Source: Dichomitus squalens LYAD-421 SS1
Lineage: Eukaryota; Basidiomycota; Agaricomycetes; Polyporales; Polyporaceae
Direction of reading: 5' to 3'
DNA length: 30,579 bases
Assembly (NCBI RefSeq): GCF_000275845.1
Contig: NW_006766944.1
Span: forward strand, 158,994 to 189,572
The position numbers and the translations under genes are program-made. The notes beneath the pieces were generated by a model. The model did not search any database. It saw only the letters and a list, made by a program, of their open reading frames with translations, and was not told where the DNA came from. Positions 10,984-21,297 of the stretch are shown in pieces (position 1 is the first letter of the stretch; every line of letters begins with the position of its first letter).

Positions 10984-11802
10984 CAGTGACCCAGGTCACT
11001 AAGGAGAACTTATAGCTCGCTTCTGCGTGTATTTATGGACCACGAGAGAGCCCAGAAACCAAAGAGAGCCCGTGTATCAGTGAGTGCAGTTTCTTCATCC
11101 ATCCGCTATGCAGTGACCTTCCGCCAGTGATGATAGCATGCTCCTAAGAAAGCGAAGCTAGATGCAGCACGGTTGACTTCTCGAATTAGTGATACCGACA
11201 GATGACATGCGATACGGAAGGTCTACTATTCGCACTCACGACCGACGATGATACTGTTCGGTTCCTGAATGGAGGAAGCGGGACCGGACATCTTGGAGCA
11301 GAGTTCTCTCTTCTATCCCCGAATCCATCATTGCAGAAGCTCTTGTTCATAGCATTGTGTGGGGCAAGAACAACGTGCAAGGTGGAAATCTCTGAAGACT
11401 CTATTTACTCAGGTGGAACGCCAGGGCGCTCGACTATATGACCCAGAACCCGACGAAGTAGCTTCGAAAGACGGTCAGGGTGGGCGCTGATTGGAGCAGA
11501 CAGGTGGATAGCATCGAGTTCTGGCAAACACATTGCATCTGTTCGTTTTCGGAGATTGCCGTGTGAGCACCACCTGAAAACCTACAGATCGTCTGCATCT
11601 TCAAATCTGTACTTCCCTGCTCTCAAGACGAGTATTATCGTTCACACATTCGTGAGAGACATTTGGGCGCGTTTTCCTGGAACTCTTAGAAGGCATCACC
11701 AAACTACATCGCTACTCCAAGTGCCTCACGGCTCCCGAGAGTCTACCAGCTCCAGTCTGATTCTACCGGTTTCCAAAGCGGTAGAAAAGAACGCATCCCT
11801 CG
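10984..11802. other. Stretch without a supported gene
   Basis: This lies between the membrane-protein gene and the HET fragment. Short frames at 11202-11441 and 11556-11846 (plus) have no recognisable domain. I looked on the minus strand for the usual continuation of the HET domain (a TTREEDxAYCLLGIF-type block) and did not see it. Confidence 0.45.
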
Positions 11803-12138
11803 TCATCCATACTCCGCCACCCACGAAAACTGATCGGCCATACTGAATCTATGCAGCGCTTCCTCGTGCAGGATTGCATTCTTTGTGATACCCGGGATCT
11901 CGACAACGTCAAGGAGGGTAAGCTTTCCATTCGATGATATTCCAGTCCTGGGAGAGGAACATCGAACGATGAGCTCCTCGAGATCCCACCCGTGGGTCAG
12001 CCACCAACTACTACGAGACTTGGACTGGCGTGCACGAGGAGGTAGAACGCATCGCAAGGGAATCACACCACCGCTACGTAGATTTGGTAGCCTCGGATAG
12101 CTCCCAGCTCCACTCGTCGATGTCGCACGGATGAACAC
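11803..12138 (-). pseudogene. HET (heterokaryon incompatibility) domain fragment
   Basis: The frame read from 12018 to 11803 gives SRSSWWLTHGWDLEELIV, then a spacer with ITKNAIL, then FSMADQFSWVAEYG and a stop. This follows the C-terminal half of the fungal HET domain: the S-x-W-F-x-R-G-W-T-L-Q-E-L-I core, an I-x-G-I block and the sV-x-x-R-M-x-W-A block. The expected Arg of the R/H-G-W motif is His and the Gln of LQELI is Glu. The N-terminal half (YAxLSHxWG region) and the following TTREEDxAY block are absent, since the CE16 gene ends only 240 bases upstream. HET proteins trigger cell death after non-self fusion, but this piece is too short to act. Confidence 0.6.
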
Positions 12139-12377
12139 AAGTGAACCCGGACAGGATCGAACCCGGCCTCATGGGGTCACCCGGGATGGTTTCGCGACTC
12201 TTCGACAGAGGATCGCGTTCAACCACACGGTAAGCCCGGTGAGGGGTAGGTTGCAGTCCGTGAATTGACGAGGAAATGCCTCATTCGTTGATTGTACTGT
12301 ACATGTATGGTCTGCTACCTGCGACATTTATGATGTGAGAGACGACATGCGCGGTATTTGACACACGTACCTATTTC
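12139..12377 (-). other. Short spacer with tRNA-like B-box sequence
   Basis: On the minus strand GGTTCGATCC (near 12150-12165) resembles a pol III B box with one base missing, and GTGGTTGAACGCG upstream resembles a D-loop. The acceptor and T stems do not pair properly, so I regard it as a decayed tRNA or tRNA-derived element at best. Confidence 0.25.
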
Positions 12378-13807
12378 CTATTGCTCGATGCACCGCTCGA
12401 GCACCTGCTCCACGTAGTCCGCCATGATCCTCATGCCCTCCTTCGAAGGATGACTACATCGCACATGCGCAACCACGCATCAGCCCATTATTCCCTCCAT
12501 GACCACACAACGGCACACTTCTACTCACCTCGGGATATAATAGAAATAGTGGTCCGGGTCATCGCACATCCCGTCCGTCGAGCAGAACACGATCGAGCAA
12601 TCGACTATGCACGCGTCCGTGCTCACGTACCCAAACGCCTCGTATCCCGGGTCCGCGCCCAACACCCCGTCCCAGATCCGGCTGAATCCCGCGAACGCCA
12701 CCTTCAACGCCGGTCCTGGAGGCTTCCCGTCGATCCCTTCGCCGTGCCCCGTCGAATTGATTCCACGCGAGAGGTCATATAGCCCAGAGAACATCGTCTG
12801 CACCATCGCGTCCCCTGCCGGGGTATGCGTGCCGAGGCCATAGACGTCAGCGAGGAGGAAGGAGCGCGCGTTTGTAGGCGGGGAGGCGAGGATGCGGAGT
12901 TGGGAGAGGATCACTTGCGCGGCAGCTTGCAGGTTCGCTTCACCGTCGGCTACAGATAAAGGGATGGTCAGGTGGGACAGAGGTGGAAGACACGGGGATG
13001 AGACATACTCTTCGAATCTCCAAAGTCGCTGCATGGGTGTCAGTCTCAGAGTCTGAGTCTGACTAGCAGGGTCGTCTGGAGATGTTGTACGCACTTTATA
13101 CCGAAGAACACAGCGTATAACGTAGACTCGGGATTGAGAGTGTTTGACTGGTTCAGGAATGTCACCACTTCCACCAAGTCAACGACCCGTCTTAAGCACG
13201 CAAGGTATGGAACAGGACGGCTCGATACTCACTTTGTCCCAGGAAATCGACTTTCTTGATCGCACTCGGCCACAGGCTGAGATCCGTACACGCCCCGGAT
13301 TGCTAGGAGTACCATAGTTGAACCTTCAAGTGAGCATGCAGAGGTGCCGGACGCGGGCGCGTGCACTCACCGCGTAGTCCATCAGCGTAGCCCCATAGTC
13401 GTCCGCCAGATGCTCGACCCAGACCTTGCCGTTCGTAGACCTCCCACCTGCCTCCGCATCGGGAGGGACGACAACCGCAGGAGAAAGGGGTCCACCGTCG
13501 TCGCGACCTCCATCGGTATACGAGTCCTGGCTCGCCGAGTTCGGCGTTGGTCCATCAAGAGGCAGCGTTATGAAGCACATACCCCGAATGCGACGATAGT
13601 CTTAATTCTCTTCAGGTCTACTCCTGCGTTGACATCGACTGCATTGCCCGACAGAGGCCCACAGTTGGGTGATACGGCGAGATGGATGCCGTCATTGTCG
13701 TCAGGGCGAGATGGACTCAGAATGTGTTGAGAGGTTCGCCATTCCTGAGGTGTCCGAAGAGCATGCACGGATACGGATAGCAGCAGCAGAGCGAGATGGC
13801 TGAGCAT
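12378..13807 (-). CDS. Secreted SGNH/GDSL esterase, CE16 acetylesterase type (copy 2, intact)
   Basis: Seven exons: 13807-13583, 13526-13371, 13302-13233, 13167-13095, 13028-13009, 12949-12529 and 12453-12378. All have GT..AG borders and sum to 347 codons including the stop (346 aa). Residues 1-16 form a signal peptide (MLSHLALLLLSVSVHA). The catalytic Ser is in FGDSYTDGG (Ser77), followed by the CE16-like RSTNGKVWVE. The oxyanion-hole Asn is in FFGIND (173-176), its codon split by intron 4. Exon 5 is only 20 nt. The C-terminal His is in SHPSKEG (His323), preceded by DPDH at 312-315. Four Cys lie in CIVDCSIVFCSTDGMC. CE16 enzymes remove acetyl groups from short xylo- or manno-oligosaccharides outside the cell. 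The start ATG is chosen because it directly precedes the signal peptide and matches copies 1, 3 and 4. Confidence 0.93.
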
Positions 13808-14918
13808 GACCTTCAAGACGGGCCACGAGTCGAGCTTCGGAGGTGTTGAGCAGCAGACGAGGAGATCTCCTGAGTTTCTCAGGACCACTACTAGACCTAG
13901 ATCCAATGCTAAAAGGCCAGTTATGTGATGGCGGGGGTGGAGCAGAGGTGGTGGATGTCTGATGGGAAGCAGCCGCAGGCGACCGAGAGGACGAAAGAGA
14001 ACTGGCGCGTGACCGATCAGGCCGAAGTCATGACCACTTCAGGCATTCTGCGTTCTGTAGATGGCCTATGAGGTAAATTGTACAGTGGAACTGAAGACTG
14101 ATGAGGATACAATGGGAATCGATAGTGCGAAAGATTCGAAATGGGGAGTTGGACAAGTCAGAGCGGGCGGAGATGGGACATATCTTGTTCGTGGAGGCAG
14201 TGAAAGCGCCCATCCTGGGGGTAGGCCTGCCCTGAACCTGTCGGCCCAGACCGGCCCGATGAGTTAGACAGCCTTCTCCGCGACGTTGCATCGCAGGCTT
14301 TGCATATGTCACCTCTTTCAGGAATCAGGACACATTCCACGTATAAATGCAGTCTTGGAACTGCGAGAGGTCCTACAAGGTCCCGAGTACACCACCCGAG
14401 GTCCACCTCGCTCGCGATGTCTCCTCTCAGGTCTCATGGTCGCAGTTCACCACGCCCGAAGTGCGACGTGCTGTCGTCACTTGGAGTCCCTACAATCGGC
14501 AGATGCACAGGGCGGTAGGGCCGCGCATTCAATCCACGTTTTCCCATATGGATCCATCCGAAAATACAGCCTTCTATCCTCGTGTCTACGCCGAATCAGC
14601 TCTTATAAGGCGTTGCCGCTCACACTGGTGACAAATCGAGTGCACGCTCTGTCAACCTCTCGGCCGTGTCCAGAAGTCTCAGTCCCTTGCGCCCTGTCGT
14701 CAGTGCATAAGGATTTACACACGTCTTCTTTCCCCCAGGTAACATGCGTCTACTTGTCACTCAATCACAGCACTTATCGTTCCTCAGTCTATCGCACTAC
14801 ACGGAGTATGCCATCTCGAGGGTCTCCCGCTTGAGCCTCCTTTCAAGGGCTATGCTACGGTGAATCGGTCAAGAGTTGCTAAAATTTGCCATCAACTACG
14901 TCTTAATCCTCAATGTAG
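13808..14918. other. Upstream region of esterase copy 2, no supported gene
   Basis: The first roughly 220 bases are homologous to the flank of copy 1 (5676-5815) and are the likely promoter of the esterase. Beyond that, overlapping plus-strand frames at 14286-14834 have no recognisable domain, though they might include the lost N-terminal part of the protease relic that follows. Confidence 0.4.
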
Positions 14919-16096
14919 GATATACACCGCCCAAGATCGTGTTGCCAGCCATCGACGCAGGGGCATCCGAGTCTTCTCCCTTCACCTGCGTTCCATGCTC
15001 TAACAAGCACGTAGTTTCCGATCTAGTGTTTACTACACATTAGCATGTGGACTCCTTCGCTGGCCCCACTAGGTTTACTGACTCAACCCACCATTCCTTT
15101 CCAATTCTTCATGGCCTTGCCATCTCCGTTGTACTAATGAATGTTTGTGCTGACTATACATTTTCTTAGTGCCCTCGCAACGTGTACGCGTGCAGGTGGA
15201 CTTCTGCTGACTTGCACTCCCGATGCGCTGGGGGCCATGACGAAGTCCGTGATACCATGACCGCTTGACCGCGTCAACAGGAATCGGTTCGTATTTTGAT
15301 GAGACAATTTCCGAGCCTCATTTTGAATGCGAGGAGCGACATGCTTCGAGTGCTGAGTATCAACTGCGATCTGCCGTCCGTAGAACGCTATGATGGACGT
15401 CTAGGTCACGGCGGCCATCTAAACGTGGACAATCCTTTGACATCGGAGTCGGACATACCGTAACTTGCATACTGATTACCCAGCTATCGATCGCGCCTTG
15501 CCACCGTCTCATTCAGCAGAGGTCATAGACCGGCGCAATGCAGGGTCTGCGACTCTACGGTCCTGGGATCCCATCTCCTAGTACCGGGAGTCATTTAACC
15601 TCGATTTCTCCCTCTTCTCCCCACCCTGCGTCACCAGTCTTTACCTTCATCTACATCAGTATGAGACCTGTCGTTCTGCTTCTACTCTTAGCCGGCCTTG
15701 TGGGGTCTGCCGTCGTTCCACAGGAACCTATGATTCTCGCAGACGACAACAACAAAGGGCTCCACGTTTTCAAGCACAAGGGAAACGCTCTAACATTCCG
15801 TTGGGGCCCTAGCCATTTGTACGAAGTGATCCAGTGCGCGAAGACTGAGTTGGCTTGGGATCACGGTACCCGTGAGCCTTCCAGCGAACATTATCCGCGA
15901 CGCCATCTAACTTCATATGCCCCGCTCTTCGCCTCGTCACGTTGTAGCACCCTACAAACTCGTACGTGCGTTAGGCACTCACTGCCCGCTTCCACTTACC
16001 ATGTGGGTTCACTGCTGCTCACCACGGAATGGATCTATAATGCTTTCAGACGTGGGCACTACTCTGATCTACTCGCTTTCCAGACATGTTGTCTAA
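14919..16096 (+). pseudogene. Possible A1 aspartic protease relic
   Basis: After an acceptor-like TTAATCCTCAATGTAG, the frame reads GYTPPKIVLPAIDAGASESS, close to the first active-site region of pepsin-type proteases (G-x-PP-x..DTGSS) with DAGAS in place of DTGSS. About 1.1 kb downstream, after an acceptor-like GCTTTCAG at 16049, the frame reads DVGTTLIYSLSR, close to the second site (DTGTTLIY). The spacing suits one intron-rich A1 gene. The middle cannot be joined into one product, and both sites have lost the Asp-Thr-Gly triplet. If correct, this is a dead secreted protease on the strand opposite to the esterases. The two motifs are short, so chance resemblance is possible. Confidence 0.38.
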
Positions 16097-16101
16097 AGTA
16101 G
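15661..16101 (+). CDS. Short hypothetical secreted protein
   Basis: From ATG 15661 the frame begins MRPVVLLLLLAGLVGSA, a textbook signal peptide, after a pyrimidine-rich leader (15600-15655) typical of expressed fungal genes. The mature part has no recognised domain (LHVFKHKGNALTFRWG..), and the 3' half looks like translated intron or non-coding sequence, so a real product would probably be spliced or truncated. It overlaps the putative protease relic. I cannot decide whether it is a separate gene or the new start of a chimeric one. Confidence 0.3.
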   Translation: MRPVVLLLLLAGLVGSAVVPQEPMILADDNNKGLHVFKHKGNALTFRWGPSHLYEVIQCAKTELAWDHGTREPSSEHYPRRHLTSYAPLFASSRCSTLQTRTCVRHSLPASTYHVGSLLLTTEWIYNAFRRGHYSDLLAFQTCCLK

Positions 16102-16778
16102 CCCTTTCAGCGTCGCCTTCGGCCGCGTCGCTCAGAATATGACTGAGGTGATCAACGTTGGTGGCTTGGCCAATCATTCTTACCCCCTTGTCATTCGTGG
16201 CCCATCAGGTGTGTAGCGATGCTCAGTATCATCTAGCGGACGACACTGCATGTGAGTGCCGCCGTCATGTGCACTGAGGCTGATCGTGCTTGCAAGACGG
16301 GGTGATGGAAGCGCATATCAGAGATTTATGGGGCGGCGGTAGCTCGTGGTATGTTTTAATCAGGCCTAGCTGTAAGTCTTCAGGTGGTACATAACTGCTT
16401 CAGGATGCATCACTGACAGATCTCCTCTCGCGTATGGACTACGTAGCCGACACGAGTTGCCTTGACTGAGGATGATTCAATGCCCATCCCGAATTTGTAC
16501 AGAAGATTGGTTCTCCTAGTACATTATCTATCAATTCCCTTGTTTTCATACCGTATATATCACAGGAGTAGGTCAGCGACACGTGTAGTGGTATAGGAGG
16601 ATGCAACCTCAGTAACCATAGCCGCATACAGTGAATGAGCCCCTCGAGTGAAACGCCTTTCAGACCTCACGAAACTGTACGCCAATACTTGCCAGCCGTA
16701 AGATTGAGTCAATTTGTATATTCTCTGTATTATTCTCAGCTCATGGGGAGGCAAAGAACTACAATATAGGTTAGTGCG
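16102..16778. other. Intergenic stretch, no gene supported
   Basis: Short frames only. It separates the plus-strand relic from the minus-strand membrane-protein gene and marks the left edge of the large duplicated block. Confidence 0.45.
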
Positions 16779-18160
16779 TTAGGAGATAGCTCGATTCTGG
16801 ACAAAATGCGAGGAGTAAGGCGGTGGAAGCGTGCGTCCTGAGTCCAAGCCGGTATCTAGTCCGTTATCGCGAATTTCCTCGCTGGGTCGCCCTCCCGCAA
16901 GCCTCACACCTTCGTCCGCTTCATACCTCACGGCTCTGTTGTCCTCGATAGTCTGATTTGGATGAGACTCCTGGACGGAGACGTCCCTAGGCGTGCTCCT
17001 CAGATGTCGGCGGGGTCCCAACAGGTGAACAGGGGCGGTATACGCTTTGCGCGGAGGAGAACGACGAGCATCATCACTCTCAATAGCCGTGTCGACGTCT
17101 GAAACCTGGGGCATCATAGAACCTGTTGGGTAATTCGTCAGAGACCTTAATGGACCACTGATACAAGCGCGTCTACATACTGCTCGTGCGCGACCCTATC
17201 GAAGCTCGGATATCCACGACCTTCCCCTGAATCACGGCACTGGCCAGGGAATCTGAGCTTGGTGGGCGCGCGCTCGACCCGAGTCTCCAGGAGTCATGCC
17301 GGGCTGGTGAAGAGTTGGGTGCAAAGGCAACGAATCATGAAAAGATGCAGTAATCGTTACTAGTGGAAAGTCTGCAAAATCGAGACACGAACCTACGAAA
17401 GGCTCCGCGATGGCCAGTGCAGAGCGACGCTTGCGCCGTACTGCGAATAAGTACACCGCCGCCATCACACAGATGGTGAAAACGCTAGCTCCGATCCCAA
17501 GGCCAATCACGAGAGGCACCCTGAGACCGTCCTTGGTCGATGAAGCTGAGGTAGCCGTTGGAACAGCTGTGTGAGGGCGAGAGGTCTGGGCTGGACCCGA
17601 TGGGGAAGTCGAAGATGCTGTAGAGGCCAGTGTCGTCGATGCAGAAGAGGGATCTGTTGTAAGTCGTGTTGAGCCTAAGTTGGTCGGCTTGGAACTTGGA
17701 GTGTCCGTTGCAATCATAGACACTGATGGGTCTAACGACGTAAGAGAAGCAGGCGAGAACGGAGGGAAGTGGGAACCGCTGAATAACTATCACCACGCTA
17801 AGGTTTCAGTCGTCAAAGGAGTAGATGTATAAGACCAAACACGTACTGCGGTAGGGAATCCCCAACTGTGTCCATCAGACCATCCATCCAATGATGAGAC
17901 TGACATGGCGAAGGCGAGTTGCTCGATCGGCCCTTGGAGCCCTTGATGGATACGTCGTAGAAGATGCAGTAAGTGCGTACGTCGTTCAATAACTTGAACA
18001 CCTCCGGGTAAGGGAGGCCAAAAGGCACAGTGAAACTTTGAGGTGGATACCGAAGACACCGTTATCCCGACGTTCCCAGTCGAGCTGTTAACAAGTGAGT
18101 ACCGATATGGAATTCTCGAAGCAACTTCGTTTATATGTCCTCTGTCGCAGTGCATGAACC
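16779..18160 (-). CDS. Single-pass membrane protein with DEGVRLAGGR...LPPPYS tail (possible frameshift)
   Basis: The last exon (16779 to about 17120, after acceptor CCCAACAG) ends ADEGVRLAGGRPSEE...GRTLPPPYSSHFVQNRAIS, a PPxY tail. The stalk-helix exon opens after the acceptor at about 17790 with LFSGSHFPPFSPASL. It then has a long Ser/Thr stalk, a helix at about 17438-17519 (PLVIGLGIGASVFTICVMAA), RRKRR, and a donor after AIAEPF. An upstream exon ending at a GTACGT donor near 17843 encodes SVSSLDGWSDGHSWGFPTA. Further upstream the protein-like reading PYPEVFKLLNDVRTYC is in another frame, joined near KGSKG/GPIEQLAFAM without an intron signal, which suggests a frameshift. The exon between helix and tail is also unresolved. 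The gene is duplicated as a clear pseudogene at 23785-24960. Confidence 0.52.
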
Positions 18161-18371
18161 CTGCCCCTCGTATTCATCGGACAAGGTTCGACTCTGATCT
18201 GCAGTCAGTCATGCACGGATCGGAACAGACACGACGAAGATTTCTCTGTCATGCGCCAGACGGAGGCTGTGATTCTTTGGCCGGGGTGCGCGTCAAGCGC
18301 AGGATTCGACCACAAAAGACCAACACGACGGCTCTGTGGTCCATGAAACGCGAACAGTCAGCGTGTCTGGG

Positions 18372-19029
18372 TCACCTTCTCGCCCATGGCCATGATGCCG
18401 TCGGTCGAAGCGCAAGTACAGTGCCAATGGTATGCCACGAGACATCCTCGTTGCATCCGGACGTTCTAGAAACAATCCGATCGATGGAACAGCCTCCAAG
18501 TGGCGGCGTACGTTGGACCCAACTCACGGCTATATCATAGGCTTCAAGATGTTCCTCTTTGGCAATCTCCACATTCAGGAATGAACGTTCGTATACGATT
18601 GTCGTGAACGCCACAATGCCGTCTACCCCGAATGCAGAACGTCGACTGACTCGGACGCAAATCGACACAGCGATACACAAACGCGCAGCGACCGCAACCG
18701 ATGATGACATCGTAGGGTGCAATAAGGCGGCGTCTGATGATTTCACCGATGAAACGTGCATGGCGGCCCACGAAGCTCAGGACGAGACCATCTGAAACGA
18801 CACGAGGTCGAGCTATGCAAGAGCAGGTTTTGAGGCTCCAAGGCTGCCGTGTATCGTCCGTGCTGTGTAGATCGCTGGCATGAGTCACTTGTGCCCGATC
18901 CATAGCCAAAGACATGTAAGGATGAGACGATCGCGAGGGACTTCGAAAAGCTGCGTACCATCCAATGCACTCAGCCACATCATCGAGGTAGATCGTACTG
19001 CGAGAAGGACACTCCGAGGATATTGGCAC
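18372..19029 (-). other. Conserved unassigned segment between membrane-protein gene and esterase
   Basis: Minus-strand sequence here (for example RSAFGVDGIVAFTTIVYERS) matches RSALGVDIVVTFTRIMQERS at about 25340-25430 in the duplicated block. A second patch aligns SDLHSTDD with SDSHSADN. No frame is open throughout in either copy and no start, signal peptide or domain is clear. It may be the relic of an extra gene that sat in the ancestral block (an F-box/LRR-like origin is only a guess). Confidence 0.35.
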
Positions 19030-19315
19030 AAAGGGTGATTTCGAGATCGCCTGTGACGCAATGACAATGGCGCCCCGAAGTTAGCTCTGCGTTATGGTCG
19101 ACCATCAAGACAAAGTTCGAGGCTCGAACGCGGACGCGAATGCCGATGCAGCACGATGTCTTCTTCCTAGTGCTATGACAGAACCAGCAAAGTCTTAACC
19201 AGCTACTATATGCGCCGGACGATGAGATACATGTGCGTCCAACAAGCAGCTGTTGTCGCACCTCACGATATTCTCCGCCTTCGGCCCCTCGCTGCCCCAA
19301 ACACCACTCGCACTG

Positions 19316-20750
19316 TCACTGTTCGACACAACGATCCAGCACCTCCCGCACATACTCCGCCATGAGCACGTGTCCCTCCTTATTCGGATGCCTATATGCT
19401 CAAAACCCGTCAGCTCAAGGTGTCCCAAACCCGCAACACCAATCCTACGCACCCAGGAATATAGTAGAAGTAATGATCCGGATCGTCGCACATTCCGTCC
19501 GTCGAGCAAAACGTATCCGAGCAATCCACGATGCATGCGTCCGTGCTCGTGTACCCAAACGCCTCGAACCCAGGCGATCCGTCGAGCACCCCGTCCCAGA
19601 TCCGCGCAAACTCCGCGAACGCGACCTTCAGCGCAGGCCCTGGCGGCTTCCCGTTCAGGCCTTCGCCATTGCCGGTGGAGTTGATCCCGCGATTGAGGTC
19701 GGAGAGCCCGGAGAAGATCGTCTGGACCATCGCGTCGCCTGCGGAGGTGTGCGTGCCGCGGCCATAGACGTCTGTGACGAGGAAGGAACGAGCGGAGGTG
19801 GGAGCGGAGGCGAGGATGCGAATTTGGGATAGAATTACTTGCGCGGCGGCTTGGAGGTTCGCTTCGCCGTCGGCTACGTGGGATGTCAGGACATAGTGGA
19901 GGGTATACACATGAGATACGTACTTTTGGAGTCTTCATAGTCACTATACGCGCGCATGCGGCGTAAGCCAGGCGCGGAGAAGACGTATAGATGATAAGCA
20001 CTCACTTGATGCCAAAGAAGACGATGTATAGAGTCGTCTCCGGATCCAGGTCGTTGGACTGGTTGAGGAACGTTTGCACTATAGCGCGCCACAGGTATAC
20101 GATCAGAGACAGGCTCAGAATATCAGTATGCACACCACGTACTTTGACCGAGGAAGTCCACCTTCTTAACTGCACTCGGCCAGAGACTGAGATCTGTGAC
20201 TGCACCCGATTGCTATGGAAGGATAGGTTCGTCTCAGCAAGACGGCCCCGAGGCCTGAGGTCGCATTTGGATTTAATGATCTATGCGCGACGTGCTTACC
20301 GCGTAGTCCATCAACGTCGCGTTGAACGGCGCCGCGAGGTCTTCTACCCACACTCTCCCATTCGTAGACCTTCCCCCTGCCTCTGCGTCCGGAGGCGTGA
20401 TCACTGGTGGAGGAAGCGGACCGCCGTCTTGTCGCCCACCGTCCGTGTAGGAGTCCTTGTTCAGTCGGAGATGTAGTTGGATGTCAGCTTCACAGGAGAA
20501 ACCGCAAAAAACGCACCCCAAACGCGACTATAGTCTTGAAGCTAGGAAGATGGATCCCTGCATTGGCATCCGAGACGTTGCCAGACAGAGATCCGCAGAC
20601 GGGGGAGACAGCGAGAGTGATGCCGTCGTTGTCTTGCCGTGCGACCTGTGAGAGCGATTCGGCAACACGTACCCCAGAGACTGGCAGATGCACAGCGCCT
20701 GCAGGAGCAAGCGGTAGCGCGAGTATGAGTAGTCCAGCAAGATGCTTCAT
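19316..20750 (-). CDS. Secreted SGNH/GDSL esterase, CE16 acetylesterase type (copy 3, intact)
   Basis: It has the same seven-exon structure as the copy at 12378, again with a 20-nt exon 5; spliced it gives 349 aa. The signal peptide is MKHLAGLLILALPLAPAGA. The catalytic Ser is in FGDSYTDGG (Ser80), with RSTNGRVWVE after it. FFGIND is rebuilt across intron 4 (GGC ATC AA|T GAC). Exon 6 carries RGTHTSAGDAMVQ and a Cys-rich CIVDCSDTFCSTDGMC. The last exon starts GHPNKEGHVLMAEYV with the catalytic-type His and ends CVEQ. No stop or frameshift is visible. Expected role: extracellular deacetylation of hemicellulose-derived oligosaccharides. Likely glycosylation sites include FNATL and INSTG. It sits directly upstream (on the minus strand) of the membrane-protein gene at 16779. 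Confidence 0.93.
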
Positions 20751-21297
20751 CCTGAGGGGCGAGAGGATGGCGGCGTCGGTGGCGGGAGGAGGGAGGGCAG
20801 CAGAGGACTGAACACGAGACGGAAGAGAACGCGAGGAGTATAGGCCCCGTGCATCTTATTAGTAGGGTAGGTGTCGACATTGTGCATGGACGATGCTGCC
20901 AAAAGGTGGAGCCAGTGGGCGGCGAGGTCAGTTCGATGGAAAAGACGGAAGCCGGGTGGTCGGAAATCGGAGGGTATGCCGTGCGAGGTCAGAGTGGGCT
21001 ACACTTGAGCCAGACAAGGATGACCATGTGGATGTGAAGCTGGAGAGGATAGCACGAGGTCAGAGCGAGCAGCGGCAGATGTGGGAGGAAGACAGAGAAG
21101 AGCGGACATGGGACAGTCCACGATCTGCCCGTTGCCGTCATCAGCGCTACAGTAGTTCGGCTATAGACGCCCGCTGACTCCGTCCATATATACTTATACG
21201 TATGTCCGATTCTATCGATATTTCCGAGAAAGACTCATGACCTCTTTCTGAAGTTGCAGCAAAGCACTCCTTGCAGCCTGAAGCACAAGTTGTACGC

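Noticed and set aside
12139..12240. Functional tRNA gene on the minus strand
   Set aside because: The B-box-like sequence lacks a base, the T stem and acceptor stem do not pair, and no normal anticodon arm can be drawn.
12529..12600. DPDH (residues 312-315 of copy 2) as the classical DxxH block V
   Set aside because: The spacing fits DxxH, but the His that follows in the SHPSKEG or GHPNKEG block is the one typical of the family, so I did not assign the triad Asp from sequence alone.
12381..12843. Long plus-strand frames opposite the esterase exons (also 19233-19832 and 20407-20811)
   Set aside because: They are antisense to GC-rich exon 6 and exon 1 of the CE16 genes, rich in Arg and Pro, and recur wherever the esterase does.
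13950..14420. Coding exon upstream of esterase copy 2
   Set aside because: The frames here do not carry a signal peptide or splice into the esterase, whose own signal peptide starts at 13807.
14286..14834. 182-codon plus-strand frame
   Set aside because: No domain or signal peptide, several equally long overlapping frames, and Ser/Arg-rich chance composition.
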